Below, one piece after another: positions 1 to 7,819 of a stretch of 32,545 nucleotides of DNA; the stretch's first letter is position 1; every line of letters begins with the position of its first letter. This DNA comes from an uncultured Clostridia bacterium (GTDB lineage: Bacteria > Bacillota > Clostridia > TANB77 > CAG-508), in the NCBI GenBank assembly GCA_949155365.1, contig CASCUT010000022.1:1-32545 (forward strand), in the 5' to 3' direction. The position numbers were made by a program, and so were the translations under genes. The notes under the pieces were generated by a model. The model did no database searches, was not told the DNA's origin, and saw only the letters and a list, made by a program, of their open reading frames with translations.

Positions 1-492
1 TATAATAAAACAAATGATAGAGTTGGATTTGTTTTTAGAAATCGTTTTCAAAGTCAATATATAACAGATGAAAGCTATTTGATAAATTGTATAAAATATA
101 TTCATATGAATCCTGTAAGAGCAGGAAAAGTAGAAAATGAAGCAAGGTATCGATATTCTAGCTATCAGGACTACTTTAAGAGAAAAGAAAGTTATGTTAT
201 AGACAAAGAAAATTTAATAGAAATATTTGGAGAAGAAAATATGCGAAAAAGAATACAAATGGCAACAGATGAGATTGAAATTATGGATATAGAAAGAGAA
301 GAGGAAAACTTTCATATAGCAGTAAAACAATATTTGAGAGAAACAAAATTAAATTTGCAAACGATAAAAGTGGATAAGGATAAAATGATTGAGTTATATC
401 AATATCTAAAAGGTAAAAAGTATAAACAAATTCAATTAGCAAGATTGTTAAATATGAGTCCAAAGACCCTATCTCAAAAAATGAAAAGATAA
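1..492 (+). CDS. REP-associated / IS200-like transposase, C-terminal part (5' end outside window)
   Basis: The frame is open from base 1 and ends with TAA at 490-492, so the N-terminus with the HUH motif lies outside the window. The visible 163 codons carry the family signature: FVFRNRFQSQYI, then YIHMNPVRAGK at about residues 34-44 of the visible part, typical of the C-terminal end of the Y1 transposase domain in TnpA-REP (RayT) proteins. These are single-strand DNA transposases that process REP palindromes. The last 30 residues (IQLARLLNMSPKTLSQKMKR) look like a helix-turn-helix tail. An internal TTG at 79 is not a real start because the family signature continues upstream of it. REP-like sequence follows directly downstream, as expected for this family. 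Whether the gene is intact cannot be judged here. Confidence 0.85.
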   Translation, partial: YNKTNDRVGFVFRNRFQSQYITDESYLINCIKYIHMNPVRAGKVENEARYRYSSYQDYFKRKESYVIDKENLIEIFGEENMRKRIQMATDEIEIMDIEREEENFHIAVKQYLRETKLNLQTIKVDKDKMIELYQYLKGKKYKQIQLARLLNMSPKTLSQKMKR

Positions 493-494
493 GA

Positions 495-530
495 TTTTTT
501 TGTACGTCCCAAAAATCCCCGTCCTAGAAA
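495..530. repeat. REP-like element flanking the transposase
   Basis: Directly after the transposase stop lies a segment with ACGTCCC and CCCCGTCCTAG. Related GTCCC/GGGAC-bearing segments occur at 10737-10766, 18709-18730 and 23596-23628. Their position next to a RayT-type transposase gene suggests the REP substrate of that enzyme. Copies are degenerate, so family membership is an inference. Confidence 0.45.
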
Positions 531-635
531 TCTCTATGGAAAATGTTAAAATCTCTAAGAAAATTAGAAAAATGTCTTTACATTTGCGGAATTTATGGAT
601 ATAATAAACACGTTCTGGAAAAATATTCTAGGACG
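520..635. repeat. Inverted repeat pair flanking the ppdK promoter
   Basis: CGTCCTAGAA at 520-529 is matched by its exact reverse complement TTCTAGGACG at 626-635. The pair brackets the ppdK promoter. A further half-site, CGTTCT at 611-616, can pair with AGGACG at 630-635 through one G-U pair. It may be part of the REP-type structure or act in the ppdK leader. Confidence 0.45.
577..605 (+). promoter_or_regulatory. Sigma-A promoter for ppdK
   Basis: TTTACA at 577-582 and TATAAT at 600-605 are separated by 17 nt. The predicted start near 612 leaves a leader of about 90 nt before the ppdK RBS (AAGGAGG, 689-695). Confidence 0.7.
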
Positions 636-703
636 AGCTTAAATATAGTAAGTTTTAACAAAATCATATAGTTAAGACGCAAAAAAACAAGGAGGTTTTT
701 TAT

Positions 704-3328
704 ATGAGTCAAAAGTATGTATACCTTTTTAGTGAAGGAAATGCAGACATGCGTGAACTTTTAGGAGGAAAAGGTGCTAATTTAGCAGAAATGACTAATT
801 TAGGTTTACCAATTCCACAAGGTTTCACAGTAACAACAGAAGCTTGTACAAGATATTATGAAGATGGTGAGAAAATAGCATCAGAAATTGAAGAGGAAAT
901 CTTTGCAAGTTTAGCAAAATTAGAAGAAATTACAGGAAAGAAATTTGGAGATTTAGAAAATCCATTATTAGTATCGGTACGTTCAGGAGCTAGAGCTTCT
1001 ATGCCAGGTATGATGGATACCGTATTAAACTTAGGTTTAAACGAAGAAGTAGTAAAATCAATTGCTGCTAAAAATGAAAGATTTGCTTACGACAGTTACA
1101 GAAGATTTATTCAAATGTTCAGTGATGTTGTTATGGAAATACCAAAGCCTTTCTTTGAAAAAATTATAGATGAAGTAAAAGAAGCGAAAGGGGTAAAATT
1201 AGATACCGAATTAACAGCTGAAGATTTAAAAGAATTAGTAGTTCGTTTTAAAGAAGTATATAAAAATGCAAAAGGAGAAGAATTCCCATCTGATCCAAAA
1301 ACACAATTAATCGAAGGTGTTAAAGCTGTATTCCGTTCTTGGAACAATGCAAGAGCTATCACTTATAGAAGATTAAATGATATCCCAGGAAGTTGGGGAA
1401 CCGCTGTTAACATTCAAGAAATGGTATTCGGAAATATGGGAGAAGATTGTGGAACTGGTGTTGCCTTTACTCGTAACCCAGCTACAGGAGAAAACAAAAT
1501 CTTTGGTGAATACTTAATGAATGCACAAGGAGAAGACGTTGTTGCTGGTGTTAGAACTCCTGAACATATCGACCAATTAAAAAATGTAAATCCAAAAGCA
1601 TATGAAGATTTCGTAATGTATGCTGAAAAATTAGAAAAACATTACAAAGATATGCAAGATATGGAATTCACAATTGAAAGAGGAAAATTATTCTTCCTTC
1701 AAACAAGAAATGGTAAGAGAACAGCAAACGCTGCACTTCAAATTGCTGTTGATTTAGTAAATGAAGGAATGATTACAGAAAAAGAAGCAGTATTAAGAGT
1801 AGAACCTGCACAACTTGACCAATTATTACATCCAAACTTTGACCAATCAGCTTTAAAAGCTGCAAAAGTTGTTGCAAAAGGACTTGCTGCATCTCCAGGA
1901 GCTGCTACTGGTAAAGTAGTATTTACTGCTGAAAGAGCCGTTGAATTACATGAAGCAGGAGAAAAAGATTTAGTATTAGTAAGACTTGAAACATCTCCAG
2001 AAGATATCGATGGAATGAATGTATGCCATGGTGTATTAACAGTACGTGGTGGTATGACATCACACGCAGCCGTTGTTGCTCGTGGTATGGGAACATGCTG
2101 TGTTGCAGGTTGTGGTGAAATTATTGTAAATGAAGAAGAAAAATACTTCACTCTTCCAGAAGGAAGAAAAGTAACAGAAGGAGAATGGATTTCTCTAGAT
2201 GGTTCAACTGGTAATGTATATGGAGAAAAAGTAGAAACTGTTGCTGCATCTGTATCAGGAAACTTTGCTACTTTAATGGGATGGGCTGACCAATATAGAC
2301 AACTAAAAGTAAAAACAAATGCAGATACTCCAAGAGATGCAAAACAAGCGTATGACTTTGGTGCACAAGGTATTGGATTATGCCGTACAGAGCATATGTT
2401 CTTTGCTCCAGATAGAATTGCTGCTATTCGTGAAATGATTGTTTCAAGAACAGCAGAACAAAGAGAAAAAGCATTAGCTAAAATTCTTCCAATGCAAAGA
2501 GGAGACTTTGAAGGTCTATATAGAGAAATGAAAGGATACCCAGTAACCATCCGTTTCTTAGATCCACCTCTACATGAGTTCGTTCCACACGAAGACGAAG
2601 CAATCGCAGAACTTGCAAAAGAAATGGGACTTTCTTTTGAAGAATTAAAAAATATCTGCGAAGGATTAAAAGAATTCAACCCAATGATGGGACATCGTGG
2701 ATGCCGTTTAGCAGTAACTTATCCTGAAATTGCAGCAATGCAAACAAGAGCAGTTATTGAAGCAGCTATCAACGTAAATAAAGAAGGAATGAATGTTGTT
2801 CCAGAAATTATGATCCCACTTGTTGGAGAAATCAAAGAATTAAAATATGTAAAAGATGTTGTTACTAAAACTGCAGACGAAGTTATCGCAAATGCAGGAG
2901 TAGAACTAAAATACAAAGTAGGAACCATGATTGAAATTCCAAGAGCTGCTTTAACAGCTGATGAAATCGCAAAAGAAGCTGAATTCTTCTCATTTGGTAC
3001 AAATGACTTAACACAAATGACATTCGGTTTCAGCCGTGATGATGCTGCTAAATTCTTAGGAGATTACTATGATAAGAAAATTTATGAATCAGATCCATTT
3101 GCTAAACTAGACCAAACTGGTGTAGGAAAATTAGTAGAAATGGCTGTAAAATTAGGAAAACAAACAAGACCAGACATCGATTTAGGAATCTGTGGAGAAC
3201 ATGGAGGAAACCCAGCATCTGTAGAATTCTGCCACAATGTAGGATTAGACTATGTATCATGCTCACCATTCAGAGTTCCAATCGCAAGACTTGCTGCTGC
3301 ACAAGCTGCAATCAAAAATCCTAGATAG
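704..3328 (+). CDS. ppdK: Pyruvate, phosphate dikinase
   Basis: The 874-residue protein matches the usual PPDK length. It interconverts pyruvate, ATP and phosphate with phosphoenolpyruvate, AMP and pyrophosphate in the cytosol. In anaerobes it often works as a glycolytic or gluconeogenic PEP/pyruvate switch. Order: N-terminal ATP-grasp domain (GGKGANLAEM near residue 22), the central phosphohistidine domain with GGMTSHAAVVARG (catalytic His454; Thr452 is the site controlled by the PDRP regulator in this family), and a C-terminal PEP/pyruvate TIM barrel with GLCRTEHMFF and GICGEHGG. The start is set by AAGGAGG at 689-695, 8 nt before ATG. The gene stands alone between its own promoter and terminator. 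Codon choice is richer in optimal codons (CGT, GGT, GCT) than its neighbours, suggesting high expression. Confidence 0.98.
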   Translation: MSQKYVYLFSEGNADMRELLGGKGANLAEMTNLGLPIPQGFTVTTEACTRYYEDGEKIASEIEEEIFASLAKLEEITGKKFGDLENPLLVSVRSGARASMPGMMDTVLNLGLNEEVVKSIAAKNERFAYDSYRRFIQMFSDVVMEIPKPFFEKIIDEVKEAKGVKLDTELTAEDLKELVVRFKEVYKNAKGEEFPSDPKTQLIEGVKAVFRSWNNARAITYRRLNDIPGSWGTAVNIQEMVFGNMGEDCGTGVAFTRNPATGENKIFGEYLMNAQGEDVVAGVRTPEHIDQLKNVNPKAYEDFVMYAEKLEKHYKDMQDMEFTIERGKLFFLQTRNGKRTANAALQIAVDLVNEGMITEKEAVLRVEPAQLDQLLHPNFDQSALKAAKVVAKGLAASPGAATGKVVFTAERAVELHEAGEKDLVLVRLETSPEDIDGMNVCHGVLTVRGGMTSHAAVVARGMGTCCVAGCGEIIVNEEEKYFTLPEGRKVTEGEWISLDGSTGNVYGEKVETVAASVSGNFATLMGWADQYRQLKVKTNADTPRDAKQAYDFGAQGIGLCRTEHMFFAPDRIAAIREMIVSRTAEQREKALAKILPMQRGDFEGLYREMKGYPVTIRFLDPPLHEFVPHEDEAIAELAKEMGLSFEELKNICEGLKEFNPMMGHRGCRLAVTYPEIAAMQTRAVIEAAINVNKEGMNVVPEIMIPLVGEIKELKYVKDVVTKTADEVIANAGVELKYKVGTMIEIPRAALTADEIAKEAEFFSFGTNDLTQMTFGFSRDDAAKFLGDYYDKKIYESDPFAKLDQTGVGKLVEMAVKLGKQTRPDIDLGICGEHGGNPASVEFCHNVGLDYVSCSPFRVPIARLAAAQAAIKNPR

Positions 3329-3336
3329 AACCGAAT

Positions 3337-3368
3337 AAAAACACTTACTTTTTAAGTAAGTGTTTTTT
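3337..3368 (+). terminator. Rho-independent terminator of ppdK
   Basis: ACACTTACTT (3341-3350) pairs perfectly with AAGTAAGTGT (3354-3363) around a TTT loop and extends through A/T pairs into a T run ending at 3368. Confidence 0.85.
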
Positions 3369-3462
3369 GTTAAAAAGATAAAAATGAAAATTTGAAAATA
3401 TTACATAAAATAATTATTACTAAAATAAATTTATTTTGTTGATTTAAAAATAATGCTGAAGA

Positions 3463-3570
3463 GATAATAAAGAAAAACAAAGGAGGGAGGTTAGGCTTAC
3501 CTTAATAGCATTAGTAGTAACTATTGTTAAGGAAGTAGCATTAAAGAAGATAATAGTGAATAAAAACTGA
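3463..3570 (+). pseudogene. Relic of a prepilin-type leader (paralogue of the 17653 gene)
   Basis: Read from 3481, the frame gives RREVRLTLIALVVTIVKE. This lines up with RREKGITLIALVVTIIIL at the N-terminus of the protein starting at 17653, and the DNA also matches closely (for example ATAGCATTAGTAGTAAC). The upstream stretch GATAATAAAGAAAAA resembles the -10 and leader of that gene too. There is no ATG, the leader motif is altered, and the frame ends at TGA 3568-3570 after the hydrophobic core. Nothing resembling the FGE domain follows. It is best read as the decayed 5' end of a second member of the family. Confidence 0.6.
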
Positions 3571-3577
3571 TTTTGAC

Positions 3578-3606
3578 TTGAAATTCACATAAAAATACCT
3601 TATACT
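3578..3606 (+). promoter_or_regulatory. Promoter of the PARG-like gene with overlapping palindrome
   Basis: TTGAAA at 3578-3583 and TATACT at 3601-3606 are spaced by 17 nt. The inverted repeat ACCTTA-TACTAG-TAAGGT (3597-3614) covers the -10 box, a typical position for a repressor operator. Confidence 0.5.
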
Positions 3607-3661
3607 AGTAAGGTAACAAAATAGTATTCAATTATCTAATTAGAAAATGGAGGAAAAGGTT

Positions 3662-4567
3662 ATGAAAGAAGTAAATAACGGTACACATTGTAGTAGAACA
3701 AGTAAAATGGACAAAAAAGAGAAAAATAGGAAGGTATTCAAAGACACAAAACGGCGAAGCATGAAAAATCAATATTTGAGAGATGCCATAGAGAAATCTA
3801 GTGCAAAGCAGTATGTAGTAAAAGAACAAGAAAATATGGAAGGGAAGGAAGAGCACAGATTTAAAAAGCCAGCCAATATTTTGGTATCTAAAAGAAGGAG
3901 TTTGGAAGCGGCGAGGAGGTATACTGGAGAAAAAGTATGTGTGCATAACTTTGCTTCTGCTACCAACCCAGGCGGAGGAGTACTTAGAGGTGCTACTGCT
4001 CAGGAAGAAGCCATTTGTAGGTGTAGTACCTTATATTTCAATATCAGCGAAGAAAACATGGTTGAGCAGTTTTATGATAGGCATAAGAAAATGTTGAAAG
4101 AAGGAACAATGGATGTAAGATATAATGACGATTGTATTTATACACCAGAAATCGTTGTTTTTAAAACAGATTCTGAATTTCCAGAGATAATGCCAAAAGA
4201 ACAATGGTATCATGTTGATATTATAACTTGTGCAGCACCCAACCTACGGAAAGATCCAAGCAATGCAATGAATCCAGATGCAGGAAACGAGGCGATACAA
4301 CTTCATAATAATGAAATTATAGATTTACATGTAAAGAGAATGCATAGAATTCTTGCAATTGCTAAGAAAGAAGAAGTCGATGTTGTAATTTTAGGAGCAT
4401 TTGGATGTGGAGCATTTTACAATCCTTCTGAAGCAGTAGTAGAGGCAATGAATATAGTATTACAAGAATATCGATATGATTTTAAGACAATAGAATTTGC
4501 TGTTTTTTGTACAGAGAAAGATTCACAAAACTATGATGTATTTTATAACAGGATTGTTAGAAACTAG
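3662..4567 (+). CDS. Microbial poly(ADP-ribose) glycohydrolase-like macrodomain protein (TIGR02452 / PARG_cat_microb)
   Basis: This 301-residue protein contains FASATNPGGGVLRGATAQEE. GGG sits at 104-106 and QEE at 114-116, matching the PARG signature GGG-X(6-8)-QEE, where the second Glu is catalytic in characterised enzymes. Later family marks are ITCAAPNL and VVILGAFGCGAFYNP. Such enzymes remove ADP-ribose chains or related adducts from macromolecules, and bacterial copies often sit in accessory, stress or phage-related settings. An upstream in-frame ATG at 3647 is less likely, because GGAGG (3649-3653) lies 8 nt before ATG 3662. The first 70 residues are Lys/Arg-rich. Two in-frame CGG codons (3752, 4247) are unusual for this window. 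The gene is monocistronic, with its own promoter, palindrome and terminator. No ADP-ribosyltransferase partner is visible nearby. Confidence 0.85.
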   Translation: MKEVNNGTHCSRTSKMDKKEKNRKVFKDTKRRSMKNQYLRDAIEKSSAKQYVVKEQENMEGKEEHRFKKPANILVSKRRSLEAARRYTGEKVCVHNFASATNPGGGVLRGATAQEEAICRCSTLYFNISEENMVEQFYDRHKKMLKEGTMDVRYNDDCIYTPEIVVFKTDSEFPEIMPKEQWYHVDIITCAAPNLRKDPSNAMNPDAGNEAIQLHNNEIIDLHVKRMHRILAIAKKEEVDVVILGAFGCGAFYNPSEAVVEAMNIVLQEYRYDFKTIEFAVFCTEKDSQNYDVFYNRIVRN

Positions 4568-4601
4568 GTAATAATAGTTTGGTAAGAAAAATGTAAAACG
4601 A

Positions 4602-4644
4602 AGAGAAAATAGAAGGATAAATTTCCTTCTATTTTTTCTCTTTT
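4602..4644 (+). terminator. Terminator after the PARG-like gene
   Basis: AGAAAATAGAAGGA pairs with TCCTTCTATTTTTTCT across a short loop, followed by a TTTT run. Confidence 0.75.
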
Positions 4645-4650
4645 AAAAGA

Positions 4651-4679
4651 TTGCTTTTCTTTGTCTTATCAAGTATAAT
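4651..4679 (+). promoter_or_regulatory. Sigma-A promoter for the phosphodiesterase gene
   Basis: TTGCTT (4651-4656), 17-nt spacer, TATAAT (4674-4679). The transcript would start about 30 nt before the ATG at 4716. Confidence 0.65.
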
Positions 4680-4715
4680 GAAAAAAATAAAATGTAAAAA
4701 TAACAGGAGCATATC

Positions 4716-5864
4716 ATGAAAGAAGAAATTGTACTACCAAACTATAATCACTGTATACTAAATACCATAAATTCTATTTTGAAGCATTATCAAGTAAAAA
4801 CAAAATATAAAGGACTACCAGAATTAGATGAAATACTAAAAAAAGGTTATCAAAATATTATCTTAATTGTATTAGATGGGATGGGAGAAAGTCTAATAAG
4901 AAGCGTATCTCCGAATGGTTTTTTTATGAAGCATCATGCTACAACATTAACAACAGTATGTCCATCTACTACTACTGCAGGCATGAACACCTACTATTCA
5001 GGGAAACCACCAATTGAAACTGGTTGGATTGCGATGTCACAATATTTTAAAGAATATGGAAGAGCAATTGAAATGATGAGGCAAATAGATACTTATACAG
5101 GGGAACAATATACAAACATAGAAAAGGATATTTTTGAGTTAGTGAAATACGAACCAGTATATGAACAAATAGAGAGAGCTTCCCAAAACGTAAAAGCCTA
5201 TGAAATTAGTCCGAATTTTTGCCAGAGAAGAGGGAAAAGAAAGATAGATGCAGATAATCTCAACTTAATGGCAGACGCGATTGAGACATTATGCAAAAAT
5301 CCAGAAAAAAAGTTTATTTTTGCTTATCAAGAAAATCCAGATTCTATCTTACATAAATATGGTTGTCAATCAGAAGAAGCAAAGCAATTTATTAAGCAAG
5401 CAGAAGAAATATTAGATACTATGTGTGAGAAAATAAAAGAGACAAATTCTTTAGTGATTATTTCAGCTGACCATGGACATAAAGACATTGAAACAATATA
5501 TGATGTGATGAACTTAAAAGAAATACAAGACTGTCTTATTATGCCACCAAGCTTAGAGTCAAGAGCGGTTACTTTTTGGGTAAAAGAAGAGAAGAAGCAA
5601 AAGTTTGAAGAATTATTTAAAAAGCAATTTGAACAGAAATTTATTTTATATAAAAAAGAGGAATTGTTAGAACAAAATTTATTAGGTTATGGAAAACAGC
5701 ATCCTAAGGTAGATGATTTTATAGGAGACTATATTGCAATTTCTATTTCAGATTCCATTATAAAATTAGGAACGAATTTATCAAAACAGAGAAAAGATAA
5801 ATTATCAACCCATTGTGGTTTTTCAAAAGAGGAAATGGAAGTACCACTAATTATAATAAAATAA
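4716..5864 (+). CDS. Alkaline phosphatase superfamily phosphodiesterase / nucleotide pyrophosphatase-like
   Basis: The 382-residue protein shows the two metal-binding blocks of the type I phosphodiesterase family (PF01663). LIVLDGMGES contains the metal-ligand Asp54, and CPSTTTAGMNTYYSG follows, in which a Thr near residue 85 is the expected nucleophile. SADHGHKD (Asp252, His253, His255) supplies the second metal site, and a C-terminal THCGF adds another His. No signal peptide or membrane segment is seen, so it should be cytosolic. The substrate (a nucleotide phosphodiester or phosphonate) cannot be deduced. RBS ACAGGAG precedes ATG 4716. It is a single-gene unit bounded by its own promoter and a strong terminator. 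Confidence 0.85.
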   Translation: MKEEIVLPNYNHCILNTINSILKHYQVKTKYKGLPELDEILKKGYQNIILIVLDGMGESLIRSVSPNGFFMKHHATTLTTVCPSTTTAGMNTYYSGKPPIETGWIAMSQYFKEYGRAIEMMRQIDTYTGEQYTNIEKDIFELVKYEPVYEQIERASQNVKAYEISPNFCQRRGKRKIDADNLNLMADAIETLCKNPEKKFIFAYQENPDSILHKYGCQSEEAKQFIKQAEEILDTMCEKIKETNSLVIISADHGHKDIETIYDVMNLKEIQDCLIMPPSLESRAVTFWVKEEKKQKFEELFKKQFEQKFILYKKEELLEQNLLGYGKQHPKVDDFIGDYIAISISDSIIKLGTNLSKQRKDKLSTHCGFSKEEMEVPLIIIK

Positions 5865-5865
5865 A

Positions 5866-5898
5866 GAAAAAACCAGGTAATATTACCTGGTTTTTTTT
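5866..5898. terminator. Bidirectional terminator between convergent genes
   Basis: The near-perfect palindrome AACCAGGTAATATTACCTGG, flanked by A and T runs, can terminate both the plus-strand phosphodiesterase gene and the minus-strand HIT gene. Confidence 0.85.
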
Positions 5899-5935
5899 AA
5901 TACAGAAAATACAATGATTTTACAGATTTAATTTT

Positions 5936-6997
5936 TTAAGAATAAGATAAATAGTCTTTCGTTCGTTCTTTTATTCTGTCAGGAAGTATATTCCAGTTAG
6001 CGCGGATAGCACTAGAAACTTCTACACAAGTATACATCATTTTTTCGCTAAAAGGAGAAGTTCTCCAATTCCATAATTCTCTACTGTCATTTGGAATACC
6101 GTGTTCTTCCGCTAAAACCTGGCGCACATATTGGCGAGGAATATAAAGATGGGGATTATCATTTATCATCCAATTCTTATCATGTGAAGATTTTAAAAGT
6201 AAATAGGAATTGGTTTGATGCTGAAAAAGGGAGTTGAGATTAAGAGACTCAAACTCAAATCCAGATATACGTTTAATATCTTCTACTGTTAAACTGCTAG
6301 GAGCTACATGTACATGAGAATGGACAATCGAATCTTTTGCTTTTCCAATACCACCACTGCCAGAACCATTTTCCCATATCAAAAAGGAATTTGTATGGTA
6401 AGTAAGTTGTAATAAGGAAAGAACATCTTCTAAAACAGATTCAAATTCTGCTAATACATTAGGAGAAAGTTCTGCATTAGACATGACATGTTTTGTAGGA
6501 ATGATGAGTAAATATCCACTGGTAAATTGACCAATCGTAGGGATTACAATAAAGTGCTTACTACGATATAAAGTTCTTTTATCATTGGGAACTTTACCAG
6601 CCATATACCGGCAATAAAAACAATCTTCTACACTAGGTGCACCAAGCATGCCAGAACTATTTGACTTATGGTCTCCAATATCACAAAAACAAAGCTGTTC
6701 CGCAATTGATTGAAATTGAGATGCAATATTGCCTTGCGAAGGATTTATTTGCAGTGAACCATTATCATTAGAAACAGCAATATCGTAAATAGAAGTACCA
6801 ACAAGAGAAGATTTTAGTTCTTCACTGAGGTTTGAACAAACCACACTCTTATTTTCTGCAAATACGGCATTGATTTTAGTAAGAGTGATGGGTTTTTCTT
6901 TAAGAACCACAAGCCCCTTAAATTGAATTTCATTAAATGCCTGTTCTACATCTTCCTTCAACCCATGTAAAATAAATAAATTCCGTGTTTTTTTCAT
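5936..6997 (-). CDS. HIT-domain protein with unrecognised N- and C-terminal extensions
   Basis: This 353-residue protein carries a HIT domain at about 124-240. CFYCR (126-130) is the common zinc-binding front, followed by LLIIPTKHV and SIVHSHVHVAP with the catalytic histidine motif at His226, His228 and His230. HIT proteins hydrolyse nucleotide phosphoramidates or dinucleoside polyphosphates, or act as nucleotidyl transferases. The first 120 and last 110 residues match nothing I recognise; standalone HIT proteins are only about 110-140 residues. The start at 6997 is preferred over 7024 because AAAGGA lies 9 nt before it. Codon use differs from the core genes (CGG, CGC, CTT and GCG appear), hinting at transfer. 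The gene runs against its neighbours. Confidence 0.75.
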   Translation of the reverse strand: MKKTRNLFILHGLKEDVEQAFNEIQFKGLVVLKEKPITLTKINAVFAENKSVVCSNLSEELKSSLVGTSIYDIAVSNDNGSLQINPSQGNIASQFQSIAEQLCFCDIGDHKSNSSGMLGAPSVEDCFYCRYMAGKVPNDKRTLYRSKHFIVIPTIGQFTSGYLLIIPTKHVMSNAELSPNVLAEFESVLEDVLSLLQLTYHTNSFLIWENGSGSGGIGKAKDSIVHSHVHVAPSSLTVEDIKRISGFEFESLNLNSLFQHQTNSYLLLKSSHDKNWMINDNPHLYIPRQYVRQVLAEEHGIPNDSRELWNWRTSPFSEKMMYTCVEVSSAIRANWNILPDRIKERTKDYLSYS

Positions 6998-7044
6998 CTG
7001 ACTACATCCTTTCTTAAAAAACATAGTTTACAGTTAATGAAGAA

Positions 7045-7073
7045 ATATTATCATAAAGAAGACATAAAATCAA
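7045..7073 (-). promoter_or_regulatory. Probable promoter of the HIT gene
   Basis: On the minus strand TTGATT (7073-7068) and TAATAT (7050-7045) are separated by 17 nt, about 45 nt upstream of the chosen start. The rest of the 348-nt gap up to 7372 holds the next gene's promoter and AT-rich sequence with no further gene visible. Confidence 0.45.
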
Positions 7074-7295
7074 GGAATTTGAAAAAATATGAAAAATAAT
7101 TAGTAGAAATAGTAAAATATAAATTTAAATTGTGAAAAGGTTATTTATTATTTTGAAGTATATTAGGGATAATTTTACATTTTTTTACAAAATTGAAAAA
7201 ACTCTAGAGAATACTTGATAAACCAATATACCAGTTGTAAAAGGAAAAAGCTTTATTTAATTTCCAAAGAGATAAAGTGCAAAGGAAAATAATGT

Positions 7296-7325
7296 ACTGA
7301 CCTAGTTATTACTGTCAGTTATATT
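7296..7325 (+). promoter_or_regulatory. Putative promoter with inverted repeat upstream of the small secreted protein
   Basis: CTGACC (7297-7302), 17-nt spacer, TATATT (7320-7325). The inverted repeat ACTGAC (7296-7301) / GTCAGT (7314-7319) spans the space between -35 and -10, where an operator would sit. The boxes are imperfect, so this is tentative. Confidence 0.35.
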
Positions 7326-7372
7326 ATTTAGTATGAAGAACTGTGCTTGTGAAACTGAAAGGAGATAATCAA

Positions 7373-7819
7373 ATGAAGAAAATCTTAGCACTCATTTTAA
7401 GTATAACACTTTGTGTAGGATATACAAGTACGGCCTTTGCTGTTGAAGCAACAAAGGATACAATTCAGAATGTTGAAACAGAAGCGAAGGAAAACAGTAT
7501 TATGCCACGTGCAATTAGTGGATATGGACAGGCTCTTGGACTTGAAAATACGAGCGGTTCTTTTAAAGTTCCTGTTACAGTTACATCTGGAAATGGTTAT
7601 GGTTTAACGCTCAAGACTAAGGGGAGTGGAACAGCGATAATCTCTGTATATGATCCGAATGGGAAAGCTCTCACTTTATCAGGAGGAGGAACTTATGTTA
7701 CAATGAATAATACCGATGAAAAGGCGTGGAACTTTAAAGGTATTAAAGCAGGAGATTATACAGTAAGCTATATGGTTATGGATGGACCAATGGACGTTAT
7801 TTGTCATATCTATGGCTAA
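7373..7819 (+). CDS. Small secreted protein of unknown function
   Basis: The 148-residue protein begins with a clear Sec signal peptide: MKK, the hydrophobic core ILALILSITLCVGY, and an AFA cleavage site near residue 24. The mature part of about 120 residues is rich in Gly, Thr, Val and alternating hydrophobics (for example AIISVYDPNGKAL), suggesting a beta-sandwich. I do not recognise the family. AAAGGAG (7357-7363) sits 9 nt before ATG 7373, so the in-frame codon at 7343 is rejected as start. The reading frame continues in phase past the TAA at 7817-7819 into the truncated fragment downstream. That raises the possibility of a junction or of a stop-interrupted longer gene, but the two parts look unrelated in style. 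Confidence 0.75.
   Translation: MKKILALILSITLCVGYTSTAFAVEATKDTIQNVETEAKENSIMPRAISGYGQALGLENTSGSFKVPVTVTSGNGYGLTLKTKGSGTAIISVYDPNGKALTLSGGGTYVTMNNTDEKAWNFKGIKAGDYTVSYMVMDGPMDVICHIYG

Noticed and set aside
1738-2679. Long minus-strand frame inside ppdK
   Set aside because: Antisense shadow of the codon pattern in ppdK, with no RBS and no recognisable domain.
3752-4249. Genome-wide reassignment of CGG to another amino acid
   Set aside because: CGG codons at 3752 and 4247 of the PARG-like gene, in the HIT gene and at 25403 read sensibly as arginine without a shift, so a changed meaning of CGG is not supported by this window.
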